Assembly: GCA_003667245.1 (NCBI GenBank)
Contig: RCNN01000495.1
Coordinates: 1-64,000, forward strand
DNA: 64,000 nucleotides
Source: Heterostelium multicystogenum
Lineage: Eukaryota > Evosea > Eumycetozoa > Acytosteliales > Acytosteliaceae
Reading direction: 5' to 3'
This document shows positions 11,075 through 24,239 of this stretch, piece after piece. Each line of letters starts with the position of its first letter. Position 1 is the stretch's first letter. Under the pieces are notes generated by a model, which had not been told where the DNA came from, made no database searches, and saw only the letters and a list, made by a program, of their open reading frames with translations. The position numbers and the translations under genes were made by a program.

Positions 11075-12447
11075 TTAATTTGAAAGCTCTTTAACATAAT
11101 ATCGTTTTCTGCATTGTCGTAAAATATTATGCATAATGTACTGGTGAGAGTATTTAAATCCAATTTTCGAGAATAGATTTTCAACTATTTGAGTATCGAA
11201 GTAATTGTAAATGATGAGGATGAACAGTGTCAATGTTGTAGAAACAATTCTATATAAAGGTTCAAGTTTTTTCTCATCTTCTAAACTGCCCAAGAAAAAC
11301 TTAACTGTTTCAATGCATTTCATATTGTTGATAATGTCTACCCAAAGAGGTAGGAAATTTTGATTAAATTTGGGGAAACCAAATGGGTTAATGACAAGTG
11401 TTGTGATATTGAATGTGGAATGCTTGAACCATTTAAATAGATTGTCAGAATAGGTATTGTCAATAGTAATCTTTTTCAAGTTTGGAAACTCCATCGGTTC
11501 GTTGACATAGTTATGTTTTTCATTATTTTTCTTTGAGTGATCGGTCAGAACTGCCAACCGTTTGATTCTATCTCTATACTGTAATGGGATCTTTGTGGCG
11601 TCTAGATCATACCTTTTGTATTTTTCTAGTAAAGGAAGTGCAGAGAATAAAACAGCTTCCAAATCGGTCAATGAGTTGTAGTCAAGTTCAAGTTTCTTTA
11701 GTGTCTTGATCTTCGAGATTGCATCGATATGCAGTCTCCCTGTATATACACTACTTAGAGTGAGTGTGTGAAGTTCAGGCATGACCAATGGAATTTTCCT
11801 TAGGAATGTCGCACTAACACTTCCATAACCTCGTCCAACAATGGTAAGACACACAACACTTGAAAGGAGTTGTTTGAGATGATTGTCTTGATTCTGCATC
11901 AAATATTCAAAAACTTCAATGTTAAAAATGAATTTTAATAATATGTTTGATTGGGCACCATATACTTGTTAGTCTATTTACAACTAAATCTTGTATTTGA
12001 TGGCTCCTCACTCCTTTAAGAAATTAGATGCAAACATTATTGAATAGCTGACCAATGATTCCAAAGAATTGTTTGTTGATAAGAGTGAGTGAGAGTGCAT
12101 CGCGATATGAGTAGAATGGACTTGTATGATTTTGTCATTAGCTTCCAACAATATTGAAAGATCTTGACCAGTGTCATAAAAGGTAGATTATACTCGACAT
12201 GACCACGATGAAAATGAACTAAAGGATTGTCATCAACTAATTTCTTTTGTAATTTGATTTGTTCACCTCTATATTTGATAATCTGATCGATAATATTAGA
12301 TTTGGTTGATGACTTGTTACATGGTATCTTATTGTCAACACAATGTTGAATTAACTCCACTCTTTTTAATTTCGATAACTCTTTACAACTTATTACACTA
12401 TTGTTAGTTGACATCCTGAACAATGATGATACTTTTAAGTTGCTCAT
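11075..12447 (-). pseudogene. SAP-like/LRR-type protein with frame breaks
   Basis: The first part (12447 to about 12130) encodes MSNLKVSSLFRMSTNNSVIS, then a SAP-like helix-extended-helix (LSKLKRVELIQHCVDNK), then YNLPFMTLVKIFQYCWKL, an F-box-like position. The last part (11902-11075) contains leucine-rich-repeat text such as MPELHTLTLSSVYTGRLHI and LKKLELDYNSLTDLEAV. Between them lies about 130 bp with open text in shifted frames (VVNRLTSIWCPIKHIIKIHF leading to NIEVFEYLMQNQDNH), which implies at least two frame breaks, one in a T run. This architecture belongs to an expanded dictyostelid family of unknown function. The SAP and LRR calls come from sequence pattern only. Confidence 0.5.
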
Positions 12448-13782
12448 TCATGATCACCAATTCAAAAACAATAATCAATCAATTCTTCGAATTAAAAAAA
12501 CAATCGCTCCCAAAGGTTATGATTATTATTGACGTTTAATTAATAACTGTTAGTAAACAAAATCTGTCACCTATACTCAGTCTAGATCCTCGTGTATCAG
12601 AGTACCCTCCTGCCATGGCTACATCTAGAACTTGTTCCTTGATAGCCAGGTAAATACTTTAATTGTGTATTAATACATCCATTAATTGAAAAATGTAGTA
12701 TTATTTTTTTTCTGGATATGATGTTTTCTTGTACATTCAAGTTATATTTTTTGATTATCATAGAATTTACAATGATTAAGATTAAAACTTTAGATATTCT
12801 AAAACTAACACAATAATTGTTTTTTTTGTATTGCAAACTTGTCCAAAATTTTAAAAAAATATCAAACAAACAGAGAGATTTTGCAACTTCAAATGAATCG
12901 ACGATTTCTTTTGTGTTTTTTTTTTTTAATTTTTGTCTTTATAATTCACTGTTCTTACTTTAGCATAAAAGAAATTTAAAATACTATAAACAATAATAAC
13001 AAATCAAAATAAAATCGACATCATTGATATTTATATTTGGATATATATATTAATAGATATCTATAAGATATTCAAAATTAATAAAAATATTACAGAAATA
13101 ATAGATTTTATGAACATAAAAACAATATATAACAATAGTAATAATAATAATATTTGCATTCTCAATAAAAATAATAAATAAGAACACACACACACACAAA
13201 AATAACAACAACAGCATTGCATATTTCACCTAATATATAAATAAATAAATAATTATATTAATAACACTTGAATGCAAAAATAAAAATATTTATAAAAATA
13301 AAAAAAAATAAACAACTATAACAGATAGCTACAAAACCAACAACAGCAGCATTTCAACAACAACAACAACAACACATTTATAAAATTAATTAAAAATAAA
13401 GTTTGTTGTTGCTCCTGCAAATCAATACAACAAACAAACAAACACTCAACACAACTTTACAACTATAAGTTAGGCTTTTGTTGTTAGTTATTGATTTTAA
13501 TATTTATAAAAGTTAAAACTACAAAAATAACAACATTAGCATTTATCATTATTATTATTTATTTATTTAATCATTTTTATTATTAATACAAGAAAGATAG
13601 AAAGAAGCCTACCGATATTTAAGATAAATGAATATTATATTTATATAAGTAGTAGAATCAAGTTAAGATAGAATAGACAGAATTGGTAGAGATTTAAGAT
13701 AGATACATAGAAAGATCGATAGTTTAGCTCAATAGATATAGACAATATTTATATTGTTTATATAAACTTGTAGTTCAACATA
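12448..13782. other. Long AT-rich upstream region
   Basis: This region contains a CA run near 13183-13198, AAC runs near 13355 and many poly-A/T tracts. It is probably the 5' flank of the Lvs-like gene. No gene was seen in it. Confidence 0.6.
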
Positions 13783-16700
13783 ATGGAGTCATTTAGAAAT
13801 ACTTTGAGGAATAAATGGACTAAACATGTTACTGCAAGAAGAATTAGAAATCTTTGGAACGAATATACAAAGGTTGCTGAAATAAAGTATGTGCATATTT
13901 GAGCTCTTCGACAACTGCGTTGTTGTCAAAATGTTACAGATTACTAATTAAACAATGGTTCAATTTTCATTCAGGGATCCGAATTTAGTAACTTTGAAAT
14001 TGAATATCTTCTTAGATTCGTTCCAAGAGAGTTATAAAGAATTACTGGATTCAGGCCAAATTAAATCGATAGATTTAGATAAGATATTCGGTGACTGTTC
14101 AGATATATTGGTTTCGCTACTCGATTTGGTGGAGCGTGAATCAAATAGGACTATAAAGAGAGGTCAATCAGCTGAGCAAGAGGACGACCAAGACAGTTTG
14201 AAATATGTGGTCGAGCTCATTAACAAGTCATTAGGTGTAGCAGAATTAATTTTACATGTAAGTGAGAAAGGACATAAATAATCGACAGAAGACTAACAGA
14301 ATTACACTATACTGTAGGATGAGAAATACAAGTTGGTTGTTAAAGAGACGCCTAATTTAATATTTAGAATATTAATGCTTTTGGATACATTGAATACGAG
14401 CGAGAACAAGAAGGTTTTGCTTAGAATTATCAGCGCAATTGGCGAGAATACAGATAATAAGTTGGAAATAGGTAGACTGCAAGGATTTAAGAAACTATTG
14501 GTATTGATGCATAATGACAAGGAGCTGACACGTGATATCTTGCAGACGATTAAACACTTTTTGGATGTTAAACAGACATCTTCGGTCGCCAATTCTGAAG
14601 AAGATCTACTGAAGCTTATCAACATGCGAAAATCATTATCAATGTCTTCTATTAGTGGTATGCTTTGGTTAAATATTAATGAGCTATATTATAATCTAAC
14701 ATTTTGAATCATTAGAATTTGCAAGACACAAGATAGGTTCAGTTGTATCAGAAGGATTTAAAGTTATTGTCGGTGAATTCCAAAAGGTATTCTCACCAAA
14801 CGACTTTGAAACAACTCCAAGAAAGTTATCATTGGAGAAATCAAATATGTAAGTACATTGCAATTGAACCTTCGGACTTATGTCAAAAACTAACTAGATT
14901 GATATAGATATAATGGAAACGACATGACAATGGATGATTCATTTATTCCAAGTTATGAGGTAATCGAACAGGAGATTCAATCTCTGGATAATATGATACA
15001 TGGTATTTCACCACAAACAGGAAATGGAAGTAATAGTGAAAATTGTTTAACAACAAGCAATGGCAGTGATACTAAAGTCGTCAGTGCTGCAGAAGACACT
15101 GATTTAGTGGATGAATCAAAGAGAAGTTCTGCTGACTTGACGGAGGAAGCGATATTGAAAGAGTTTATGAGAGTGCAAGGTGCTTTGTCGCTTCTGGCAG
15201 ATTCGATTCAAGAGGCTGCTTTGGCTGTGCAGTTGGATCTACTCGAAACCATTAGCAAACTGCTCTACAACAATCAGAAGAACCAAATAGAATTCAGAGA
15301 AATGGACGGATACTCGATACTCATTCATCTATTTGACAATGTACACGATTTCGACACACCAGAGGGTAAAGACTTTTTGAACGATTGTTTCTGCTTAATC
15401 TTTGCCATTATTCTCGATGGTAATAAATCAAAGCGAGTCATGAATATCGATGCTCTAGATTTCCTCTTTAGAATACTTTCAAATTCACTGCAAACCGAAG
15501 TTAGATTACAAACAATGACATGTATTCAAGATCTTATCTCTATCAATCCATTAAACATCGTCAGCATTAGACATGTTGGTGCCATTGATAAGCTATTCCA
15601 ATTGCTGCTAGATATACACGGAGTAAGTTTCATAATAGATATCAGTAATCAATAGTATCTAATCTAAAAAACAAAAAATAAGAACAAGGAACAAAATGAA
15701 GAGCTGAGTGATGAAAAGGAATCAACGAAATTATTATTGGCAACTAGCGAGTTAATATTGTATCTTGGAGTGTTGTTTAGCAAACACAACACAGAAGTCT
15801 TTAGAAAATATGTAGATCTAATGAGCAAATCAGATCCTCCATTATCAGATACATTGCAAACACTTTTATTATCCTCATCAATCACCCTGTTGTCCGACAC
15901 AATCTATCATAAAGTAAGTAACATCTTTATCTTAAAAGGAAATAATAGCATTAACAATTGTTTAATTTAGGCCAAGATAGAAAAGAATTTATTACCCATT
16001 TTTATAAATATTGTTCATAGATATCAGGGAGAATTAAAAGAGATTAAGAAGATATTCGACTCTGAAGAGATGGCAAACGAAGATATCGATAACGATTTTG
16101 AAGAGAAGATAGAAACATTATCAGAGAAATTATTATTGATTTTAGAATTAGTTTTTATGTATATTAAATGTAAGTTAAGCTGTAAAGATTAAGATTATCA
16201 ACTAGTTTACTCACCATTGATTATAGATGCCGATGATGAAGAAACAAATGAATTCATAACAAAACCTGAATCTATAAATTTATTTGTAAGATTGGCAATG
16301 GAAGACAATCATTATCTTGGAGGTGGTGAAGTGTCTGAGTTGTGCCTGTGGATTATTTGTACGATGATGTCAATGGATGGAAATTCCTACAGCTTTTCAA
16401 CTGACAGCAATAATGGAAGCATTGGAGTTTTGATCGCAATGCTCGATGATCAGTCAGTATCTATGGACAAGAAGGAAAAACTATGTTATTGCATTGCTGA
16501 TGTGATGCGACTGGTTCCTCCAGACAAGATGTCACTGAAGATTAAATTCCAAGAGTGCGGCGGTTTGAATTCACTGGTTTCATGTGCTCGTAATCCCAAT
16601 TCAACTCAGGGATTAGTGTACGCTTCATTGGTGGCTCTATGCGAGACTTGCCATGGATGCGAAGAAAACAAGTGTGTTTTGGACAGCAACGGATACATGG

Positions 16701-19700
16701 CATTGTCAGCAGTGGTAAAGTCTTCACATGTAGTCATTGACCAATATCTTTTCCAAATGTTTGTCGAGCTGGCAATGAACAACAATGTCATTATTCGTTA
16801 CGATTTAGATTATATTGAGCAGATCTTTTCACCACGAGCCAACCATGTCATCCAAAATATCATTCAACCACAGCCCCAATATACTACTATTCTCCCATAC
16901 TCAAAGCGACAATTAGTTGAGATTTCGACCAACAAGTCACAGAGAAATCAATCAGGTCGACCAACTATCCAAATCCAAGGTGAAGTTGTTGGTCCTTCCA
17001 ATCAAGAACAACAACTCTATGGTGATGAGATTAACTTAGGAGAGGATTTGAACATTGATACCTCACCTGTATCTAGTCCTTCAACAACACCTGTACACTC
17101 ATTATCAAGCTCCCAAAATGGACATCTACAAAGTATGCTTAATCTAGCAAATCAAAGTTCATCTCAACAAAGCCTACCTTTGCCACCTAACATGAGTTTT
17201 GCACAAGTTCTTCAAGCAAAGACCGGTATTGTTCGTGTACCCAGTTTCCGTAATCTTTTTAGTGGTACTCGTAGAAATAGTATTGGATCATGGGCTGGAT
17301 CCTTTGATGACCTATATGGTGTTTGTCAGTCATCGGTCATTACTGATAACATGTCAAATAGCAACAATGCAATCTTAACAGAGGCTTCACAAATCAAATA
17401 CTATCGCTCTCAACTCTCAGTTCAAGAAGATGACAAGGAGACACTATACTCTTACACTTTACTTGGTAGATCTAAACTCCGTTCCCCTGATGCCGCTCTA
17501 ATGCTTGTCGATCTACTTCCACAATCTCCATCTCATGTCCAACAACATAATCTAATCCTTCTCATGAAGATACTCGAATCCAATCCACAGAACAAAAAGA
17601 TGCTTTGTGCAGCACAAGGATTAAAGTTCCTTTTGTATCTTTCTCATCAGTCTCCTGAAGAAACTCAATCCTACTATAGTCGTTTGATTGTTATCCTCGG
17701 TCTCTATGATATCAGCCCATCAGAAGTTCGTCTTTTATTTGATTTGGCTTGCTTCCCATCCTTTGAATCACATCCACAGCTACTTCATCATCACAACAAT
17801 AATTTAACATCTGCACTACAAGCTGCCGCAAATACTAGTGGTAGCAATACAGCTAATACACCTTCTTCAACACACTCAGTCCAAAGAAGAGAAAGAAACA
17901 GAAAGCAAGAGTTACAAATGCAGGTTCTCTACGTTATTGGAACACTCACGGAGAGAAAAGCACCACCTTTGTATTTCAATTTCGATGGTTTCGATAGCTA
18001 CATCTCTGTTGGCACCATCGATAAATTCCCAAGTCAAAGAAGTGGTTACACTTTCAGTTGTTGGCTTCGAACCAACTATTACCTTAGTGATGAAGCAGGT
18101 TTGTTTAGCTGGCAAGATACCAATGAGAACAATATCTTTGATGTTTACTTCAAGGCTCTAGGTAAACAACCAGAAAACAAACGTTATCTCTGTATCCAAA
18201 CAAGAAACTATCCCTCACCACCAGAAACATTCTATTTCGATAAATTTGGATTCATTGAGTGTGGAGGTTGGCATCATATTGTAATCACACATAATAAGCA
18301 AAAGATTTCTTTGTATGTTGATGGTAAATTCATTCAAAACTATAGCACAGCCAACTATCCAAAGCTTATTACCAAGGATAAGCCAATTCAAGGTTGTATT
18401 GGTCGTCGGCTCTACAATACTACTGCAACAAACAGTAATAACAATAGTAGTAGTAATCTCAGTCAGTTAATTAGCCAAGCTTCACAGGCCAGTTTTAATT
18501 CACTCAGCTCAATGGATCAAGAGACACTTTCAAATTCATTGCGCGATATGAATGGATATGAAAAGGGATTCTTCTGTGGTCAAATGGGAACTATCCACTT
18601 TTTTGAGGGTATATGGGAAGCACCATCTTGCTACAAAGTATACAGCAGAGGTAATCTCTACAACAATACCTACAAAACACTTGGAATTGAAAACAAAGAG
18701 TTTCTTGTTATTAAACCAGCTTCCTCCCCATCAAACATTATCGAACCAATCAACACAACACTCTCCATGTCAGGAGAAGTATTTATGCAACCAACCATTC
18801 CAATTCACTCACCACCATCATCTCCATCGATCCCAAGAAATTTGTCATTCCAAGGTCAACTACCACTCCCTTCACTCAGTAACAATTCAGTTGCCCCAAG
18901 CAGTGGCTCAAGTGCAGGAAATAGTGTTAATAGTGCATCCAGTAATATTTCACCATCTCGTGATAGTCCATTCCTAATTTTCAATACACCAGAGTTGAAT
19001 ACAGCATCACCAATCAGCAAGGAAAAAGAGAATACACTCAATCCATTGGTCAATTCAGGTGACCAGATTCTCCAAGTTCCAAAGGATGAATCATTGCTCA
19101 AGAAATCACTTTCAAACCTAGTACCGAATGAAACTCAAGGTGCACTTATTGAGTTCATTGGTGTAAATGTGCATCAAACTCGTTGTTTGAAGGATGTTAT
19201 TAAGGAAGTAGGTGGAATTCATTTATGTCTTCCTTTCTTGGACATGGCACCAGCACAACAAGTTGCTGGACTTCGTATCTTGGCTGGTCTACTCCACAAA
19301 AGTGATTCAAACAAAGCACAGTTCCGTGAATTAAATGGATTTGCAATTCTTTATCACCTCCTTCTCAGATTCTCACCATCTACGGTCAATCCACATCCAT
19401 CACTCAACAGTGAGCTTACAATGGAATCATTTGAAATTCTCTTTGATCTATTGCTAGATGGTATGAATAACTTGTCAGACACTAAACAACTGTGGAGTCA
19501 TGACTGTATGACATTGATTCTTGACCTACTCCCATCATGTACAGAAGAACTTCAACTCCATGTATTAAAGTAAGTTATCAATAATTGAATCCAATATTAG
19601 AATGCTAACAATCATATCATCTAGATATTTCAATAATTTATTAAATAATACTGCTTATGACACATTGAAACTATGGATTACAAACACAGGTGGAGAAGGT

Positions 19701-21760
19701 GCATCAAAGATAAACTATCTTTTAGCTATGTCACTCAAACTAGAATCAGAATCAACATTTTTATTGAATATAATCAAGAAGATACTACCTCACATCTCTA
19801 TCGATGATGTAGAATCAATTTTTGAATATATACTCTTCAATAACAATGGAGTCCACGAAAAGATTCATATGAAATCAAAGATCCTCGATATTGTATACGA
19901 AGAAATGAGAAAATGTCCCAGTTTATTAGAAAATCTTCGTTCATTAGGTGGATTCAACATTGTATTCTCTCTTATTGAGATCCCAAATGAAGATATAAGA
20001 GTTACAGCCATAAAATTAATTGGTCTTTTAATCCATTCGAATTCAAAGGCAGCCTCATTGTTTAGAAGAAATAGTGGATTCGATTTGTTGGCAATTTTGC
20101 TCACCAGATACCCACCTTCCCTTGCTGTGTGCAAAGCCCTAACTACTCTTATGGTGGACGGATACAGATTCGATCCAAAGTGTGTACCTGAGACCAAACA
20201 ACGTTCATCCAGCTGGATTTCACTTGACTTTTTCACCAGAGACAAGAGCTCCGATGCTTTATCAAGTTTAACTCAATCTCCGACTATACCAGGCGAGGGT
20301 GGATCCATTGAGAGTGGTAATGAGTCCATTGATGACAATGACCACGGACATGGCGGTCGAAGCGATGGAAGAACCATTGTGTATCCAGAAGCACTACACA
20401 CTATCTTCCTTTTATTATATAGCTTGCCCAACCATCCACAAGATGATTCAACAATTCAAGTTCAATATCAATGTTTGGTTGAGATTGAAAAGGTCCTAGA
20501 TTCAAATAACATGGATATCCTCTGGAATCAACCTTGGTTCGAATGGCTCTACCAATTCATTGAGCACCAAGGATTCCAGCTGACCAAGGTGAACAAAGTA
20601 TATATGCAAGCTCTTGCTATATGTAAGCGTATGATTATCCACGATATCTTTAAGAAAGCATCCAAGATAATTAAAATCAAGGAGGTTTGCGTTGATCTCG
20701 AGGAGCTTTATGTACACATCATGGACAGTGTCTTGGATTACTTTGAAAAAGAATATGTACTTCCAACCAATGAATCTGCTGATATCATCGTTAAAAACTT
20801 GGTATTATATTTCAAGACCCTTGAAGATATTGCTGTTCCACCTGATATCTCAATGAGAATACTTAACACTATCAACCAACTTGCAGTCCACAATACATCC
20901 GTGATCAGATCAACAATGAAATCCAATGGTTTGTTTGATCATAGAGATATGTTAATTATTCAACTTTTAAGATGTAAGTTGTAATAGAATGAAATAACAT
21001 AAAAGAGCTAACAATTTATTTCATATTAGGTGATATCAAAGGAGCAATTATGACTTTTGATTTCGAATGTGTAGTTGACCAGAAAGCTTTTAGAGAAACA
21101 AATAATGGTTTATTATATCTACTATACTTCTTCCACATATCTGTTAGCGATCCTCAATTGCAATATGAAATATGTGCTGTGCTAAAGAATGTATTTGGTG
21201 GCAGTGAGGAGAGTCGTAAGATCATAAGCAATATTTTCGAAGACCAAACAGTTATCCAGATGTTCTTTGATAATAGCAGCTCACAACATGATTCAGGAGA
21301 AGTAGAAATGCAGCAAGAAGACCTCAACGATCCAATTGGAAACTTCATTGATGCGTACTATCGTGAAGAATTCACACCCAAACGTATTGAGATTGAAACA
21401 CGTATTGGAAAATTAATGCAACCTGTAGAAACAAAGTTTAATAGCCAACAAGAGAAGCTTGTCAAACTCAAGGAAAAACGTATCAAGCAGCGTAAAGATA
21501 AATTACTAAAGCAGCACTCAACCATCCAGAAGCTACTTCAAGAAGTCGAGGAGAAGCGTCGTGCTTGTGCTAACAAGATGATCAACCAGTATATTACAAA
21601 ATCCAAATCGATTCCTTTCCACTCCAAAGAAAGACTGAAACTTGGAAAAGAAAGATGGGAATTTTTCAAACAGAAACTCTGGGATTCAGTTTTGTGGATC
21701 AACGATAATGAAAGAAAGTCAACAATACAACCATTACTTCAACAAATAATATTAATATAG
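13783..21760 (+). CDS. Lvs/neurobeachin-like protein, lacking C-terminal BEACH region
   Basis: Exon 1 starts at 13783 (MESFRNTLRNKWTKH) and ends at 13886. Exon 2 is 13975-14257, and exon 3 starts at 14318 and ends about 14657. Further exons follow at about 14.7, 14.9, 15.7, 16.0 and 16.2-19.6 kb (a single exon of over 1,100 codons), 19.6-20.9 kb and 21.0-21.76 kb. The N-terminus is an armadillo-like helical solenoid. Around 17.95-18.65 kb there is a concanavalin-like domain (YFNFDGFDSYISVG, then GWHHIVITHN, then ISLYVDGKFI), followed by an alpha-solenoid with EFIGVNVHQTRCLKDVIKE, as in neurobeachin/LYST relatives. These proteins act in lysosome, vesicle and cytokinesis functions. A basic helix (KERWEFFKQKLWDSVLW) is reached where PH-BEACH-WD40 should follow, but the frame ends at 21760 and, in the next frame, at 21846 after an Asn-rich linker. 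No BEACH sequence follows, so the gene is truncated here. Confidence 0.8.
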
Positions 21761-21846
21761 TAAATCCCAATAATATAATCCATGCTTCAGATAACAATAC
21801 TTCACCTTCCAAAACAAATAATACGAACGAAAAACACAACATATGA

Positions 21847-22605
21847 AAATTAATAAACCAATGACATATAAATGTCCTTTTATTTTCGAAGGTTACACTA
21901 TTCCAACTCTAATCAATAGGATTTTATCCTATCATCAATTGGAGGCGAGAGAACGGTTCTTGATGGGGAATTGCTCATGATTAAATTATAATACCTTCTC
22001 TGAGAATGAGCACATTTGTCTTTATAGATCTGCAGTTTATTAATCAATGAAGGGAAACAATCTGGACCTATTGACTTTGTTTTGCAAAAGGAGAGCTGAG
22101 AAGGACTTTGTCCTTGCCAACATTGCCTCAAAGATATTATCTACAACAAGCTTGTTGGATATTGATGTGTCTCAATATTATTGAACATGAGAGGATGAAA
22201 CAATGTAATTCTTTTTACAGAACTGGAATTATTTATTTTCATACATCAAACTTCTTTTTCATCCTTCTGCATTGAGCCATTTATCCGTATATACATTGAT
22301 CAATTATCTCATTGTTATCTCTCGCAGGTCACTCTATTCCAACTCTAATCAATACAAGAATTGGAATCAACTCTCACCTTTAAGGCTTGGTTTAGTATCA
22401 TCATTCAATCATTGTATCCAATCACCTGGAGGCGAGGGAAGATTGTGATTGGACAGTGGATGCATTGTGATTGGAGACAGAATTGAAGGGATGACTTGGA
22501 AGATGGGATATTTACAAATGTCTTTATTGAATGGTTGGTGGAGACTGCTGGATTAGAATGAACTGCGAGAGAAAGACTGATCTGCAAGAGGTGCATGTAA
22601 ACTGG
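21847..22605. repeat. Repeat-rich segment between Lvs-like and Uma2-like genes
   Basis: Two related units occur here. Both contain TTCCAACTCTAATCAATA and, further on, GGAGGCGAG (21904-21948 and 22330-22437). The first has a perfect hairpin ATAGGAT-TTT-ATCCTAT near 21918 and the second has arms ATTCCAA and TTGGAAT. At 22531-22571 lies the element ATGGTTGGTGGAGACTGCTG, followed by a GAACTGCGAGAG box, which recurs at 25916. No gene was recognised. Confidence 0.6.
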
Positions 22606-23906
22606 CTATTCGTCGTGAAAGTTTGGAACCTCATCAATCATATTTCTGAGGGATATCAAGTCGATGTCGATTGTAGGAGGAATGCCAGGAGGGACTCCAG
22701 CAGGAATGCATCCATTGAAGATATCGGCACTTTGAAGTTGGAGCAGATATGGATCAACCGCGGGTAGTGCTGCAACATATGGATGGTTGGCCAATGGATA
22801 TCTGTAGCCATGTATCGAGGCATCTGGGACTCCCATTGGCCATGTTGAGCCAGGGCCGAATCAGTCCCAATGATGTACCGGTGAGAGGTCGTGTACCAAA
22901 CGATACAACCCTGATCGGTCGGATTGGGTTTTGAAAAGCACCTCTATGGTACAAGAGAGCCAGCGCACAGAAGGTTGTTGGTCCAGGATGGCCGCCTGCG
23001 AGATTCTGATTTGGATACCGAGGGAAGAGCTTGATGCTGATCACATACTGGATGTCAGTAGTTGGTCCGAGGTAGTTGACAGCTCGACGGTGGAGGCTGC
23101 GAAGATTTGAGAAGTGCACACCAACTTCGATAATGACTGTAGGGAATGGTGAGTTCACTGGATTGGAGGGCAGGAGTCCTCCAGCAACAGGGTCGGGTCT
23201 TCTTCTTGCAGTGACGCAGTTGTCTGGCCTGTATCGGATGGCTGGCGTGACATCCATCATTCTTCCTTGTTGTCCAAGCAAGTGAGCGCGACGACCCTCA
23301 GTGATGTCATCCTTGACCCATGTGGCGATCTGCTCATGAACTATTGACGGGTAGAGCTGGGTGATGTACACCGTTCCGTGGTCATACTGGAGCTTTACTT
23401 TTGGGTTGCGTCTCTCATAGTCGAGAAAGACATCCTTTGAGACATTCTCCTCAAGGACAAAACGATCGGGCAGACTGGACACATCATCTTCTTGAAGATT
23501 CTGTACAACAGGAAGGAAGTGCTGGTGTTATGTGAATTAGAAAGAGTTAGTAAATGAGAACAAATGTTTGAGTTTAGTTGTTACTACCAACTTTTTGAAG
23601 TTGTTCAACTCTGTCTGGGATCCATGGACCTGTCAACGTTGGAGGTGCAATCACTGCTGTTGGCATTGTTGCTAAAGGTTCATTCGAGGTGGATGAAGGG
23701 ATGTTGTTGACGATATCAAGTATTGGATCAGGCTCTGAATATATTTCAAGTGATGTGGATGTTGATGAAGATGAAGATGATGTCGTTGATAAAGATGGTG
23801 AAGCAGGGCCAGTGTAAGTCTTCTTCTGATTCTTTGCTTTGGTATCCCCTTGATTTGTCTGGGAATCTCTTGTGTGCCATCGAATGAGAGGAGGTATCAA
23901 AAACAA
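22606..23906 (-). CDS. Uma2-type PD-(D/E)XK nuclease-like protein
   Basis: A first exon (23906 to about 23586) encodes a Ser-rich head ending DRVEQLQK. A short intron with an AG acceptor near 23520 leads to HFLPVVQNLQEDD and the main exon. The core shows YRPDNCV, then a beta strand PTVIIEVGVHFSNL, then AVNYLGPTTDIQYVISIK. This matches the Uma2/DUF820 fold, in which D, E and K residues form a restriction-endonuclease-like site. The C-terminus (LQSADIFNGCIPAGV, then PTIDIDLISLRNMIDEV, stop at 22606) also fits but lies in another frame, so one break is needed around 22830-22870. The gene is close to 50% GC by eye, unlike its neighbours. Uma2 proteins are mainly bacterial, so transfer is possible. 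Substrate and activity are unknown. Confidence 0.65.
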
Positions 23907-24239
23907 TATAAGAGGTGGTGAGTAGATAACAATATGAAAGCAGTTGCATTGACTAACTTCTCATTGAGAGATATTGGTATAGTACTAGAATACAGATAAT
24001 GGGTGAAAGAAAGTTGGGTTATCATCTGGTGAGAAGTGAAGTGTGCTTGTGTTTGTCCAAGATGTTTCCTGAACTTCATATCAACACAAATTTGGTCAGA
24101 ACGCAAGTAGCTGACACATAAAATCATTCCATACAGATACAAGCAAATACATATTGAGCTCAATATGTATTCATTAGAGCAGTCATCAACAAAGTGGATG
24201 GTCTCAATCATACTGGATGGTCGGTCTCAAAATGGAGTG

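Noticed and set aside
13355..13375. CAA/AAC repeats as a polyglutamine exon
   Set aside because: No open frame with a start or splice sites surrounds them; they lie in the AT-rich leader of the Lvs-like gene.
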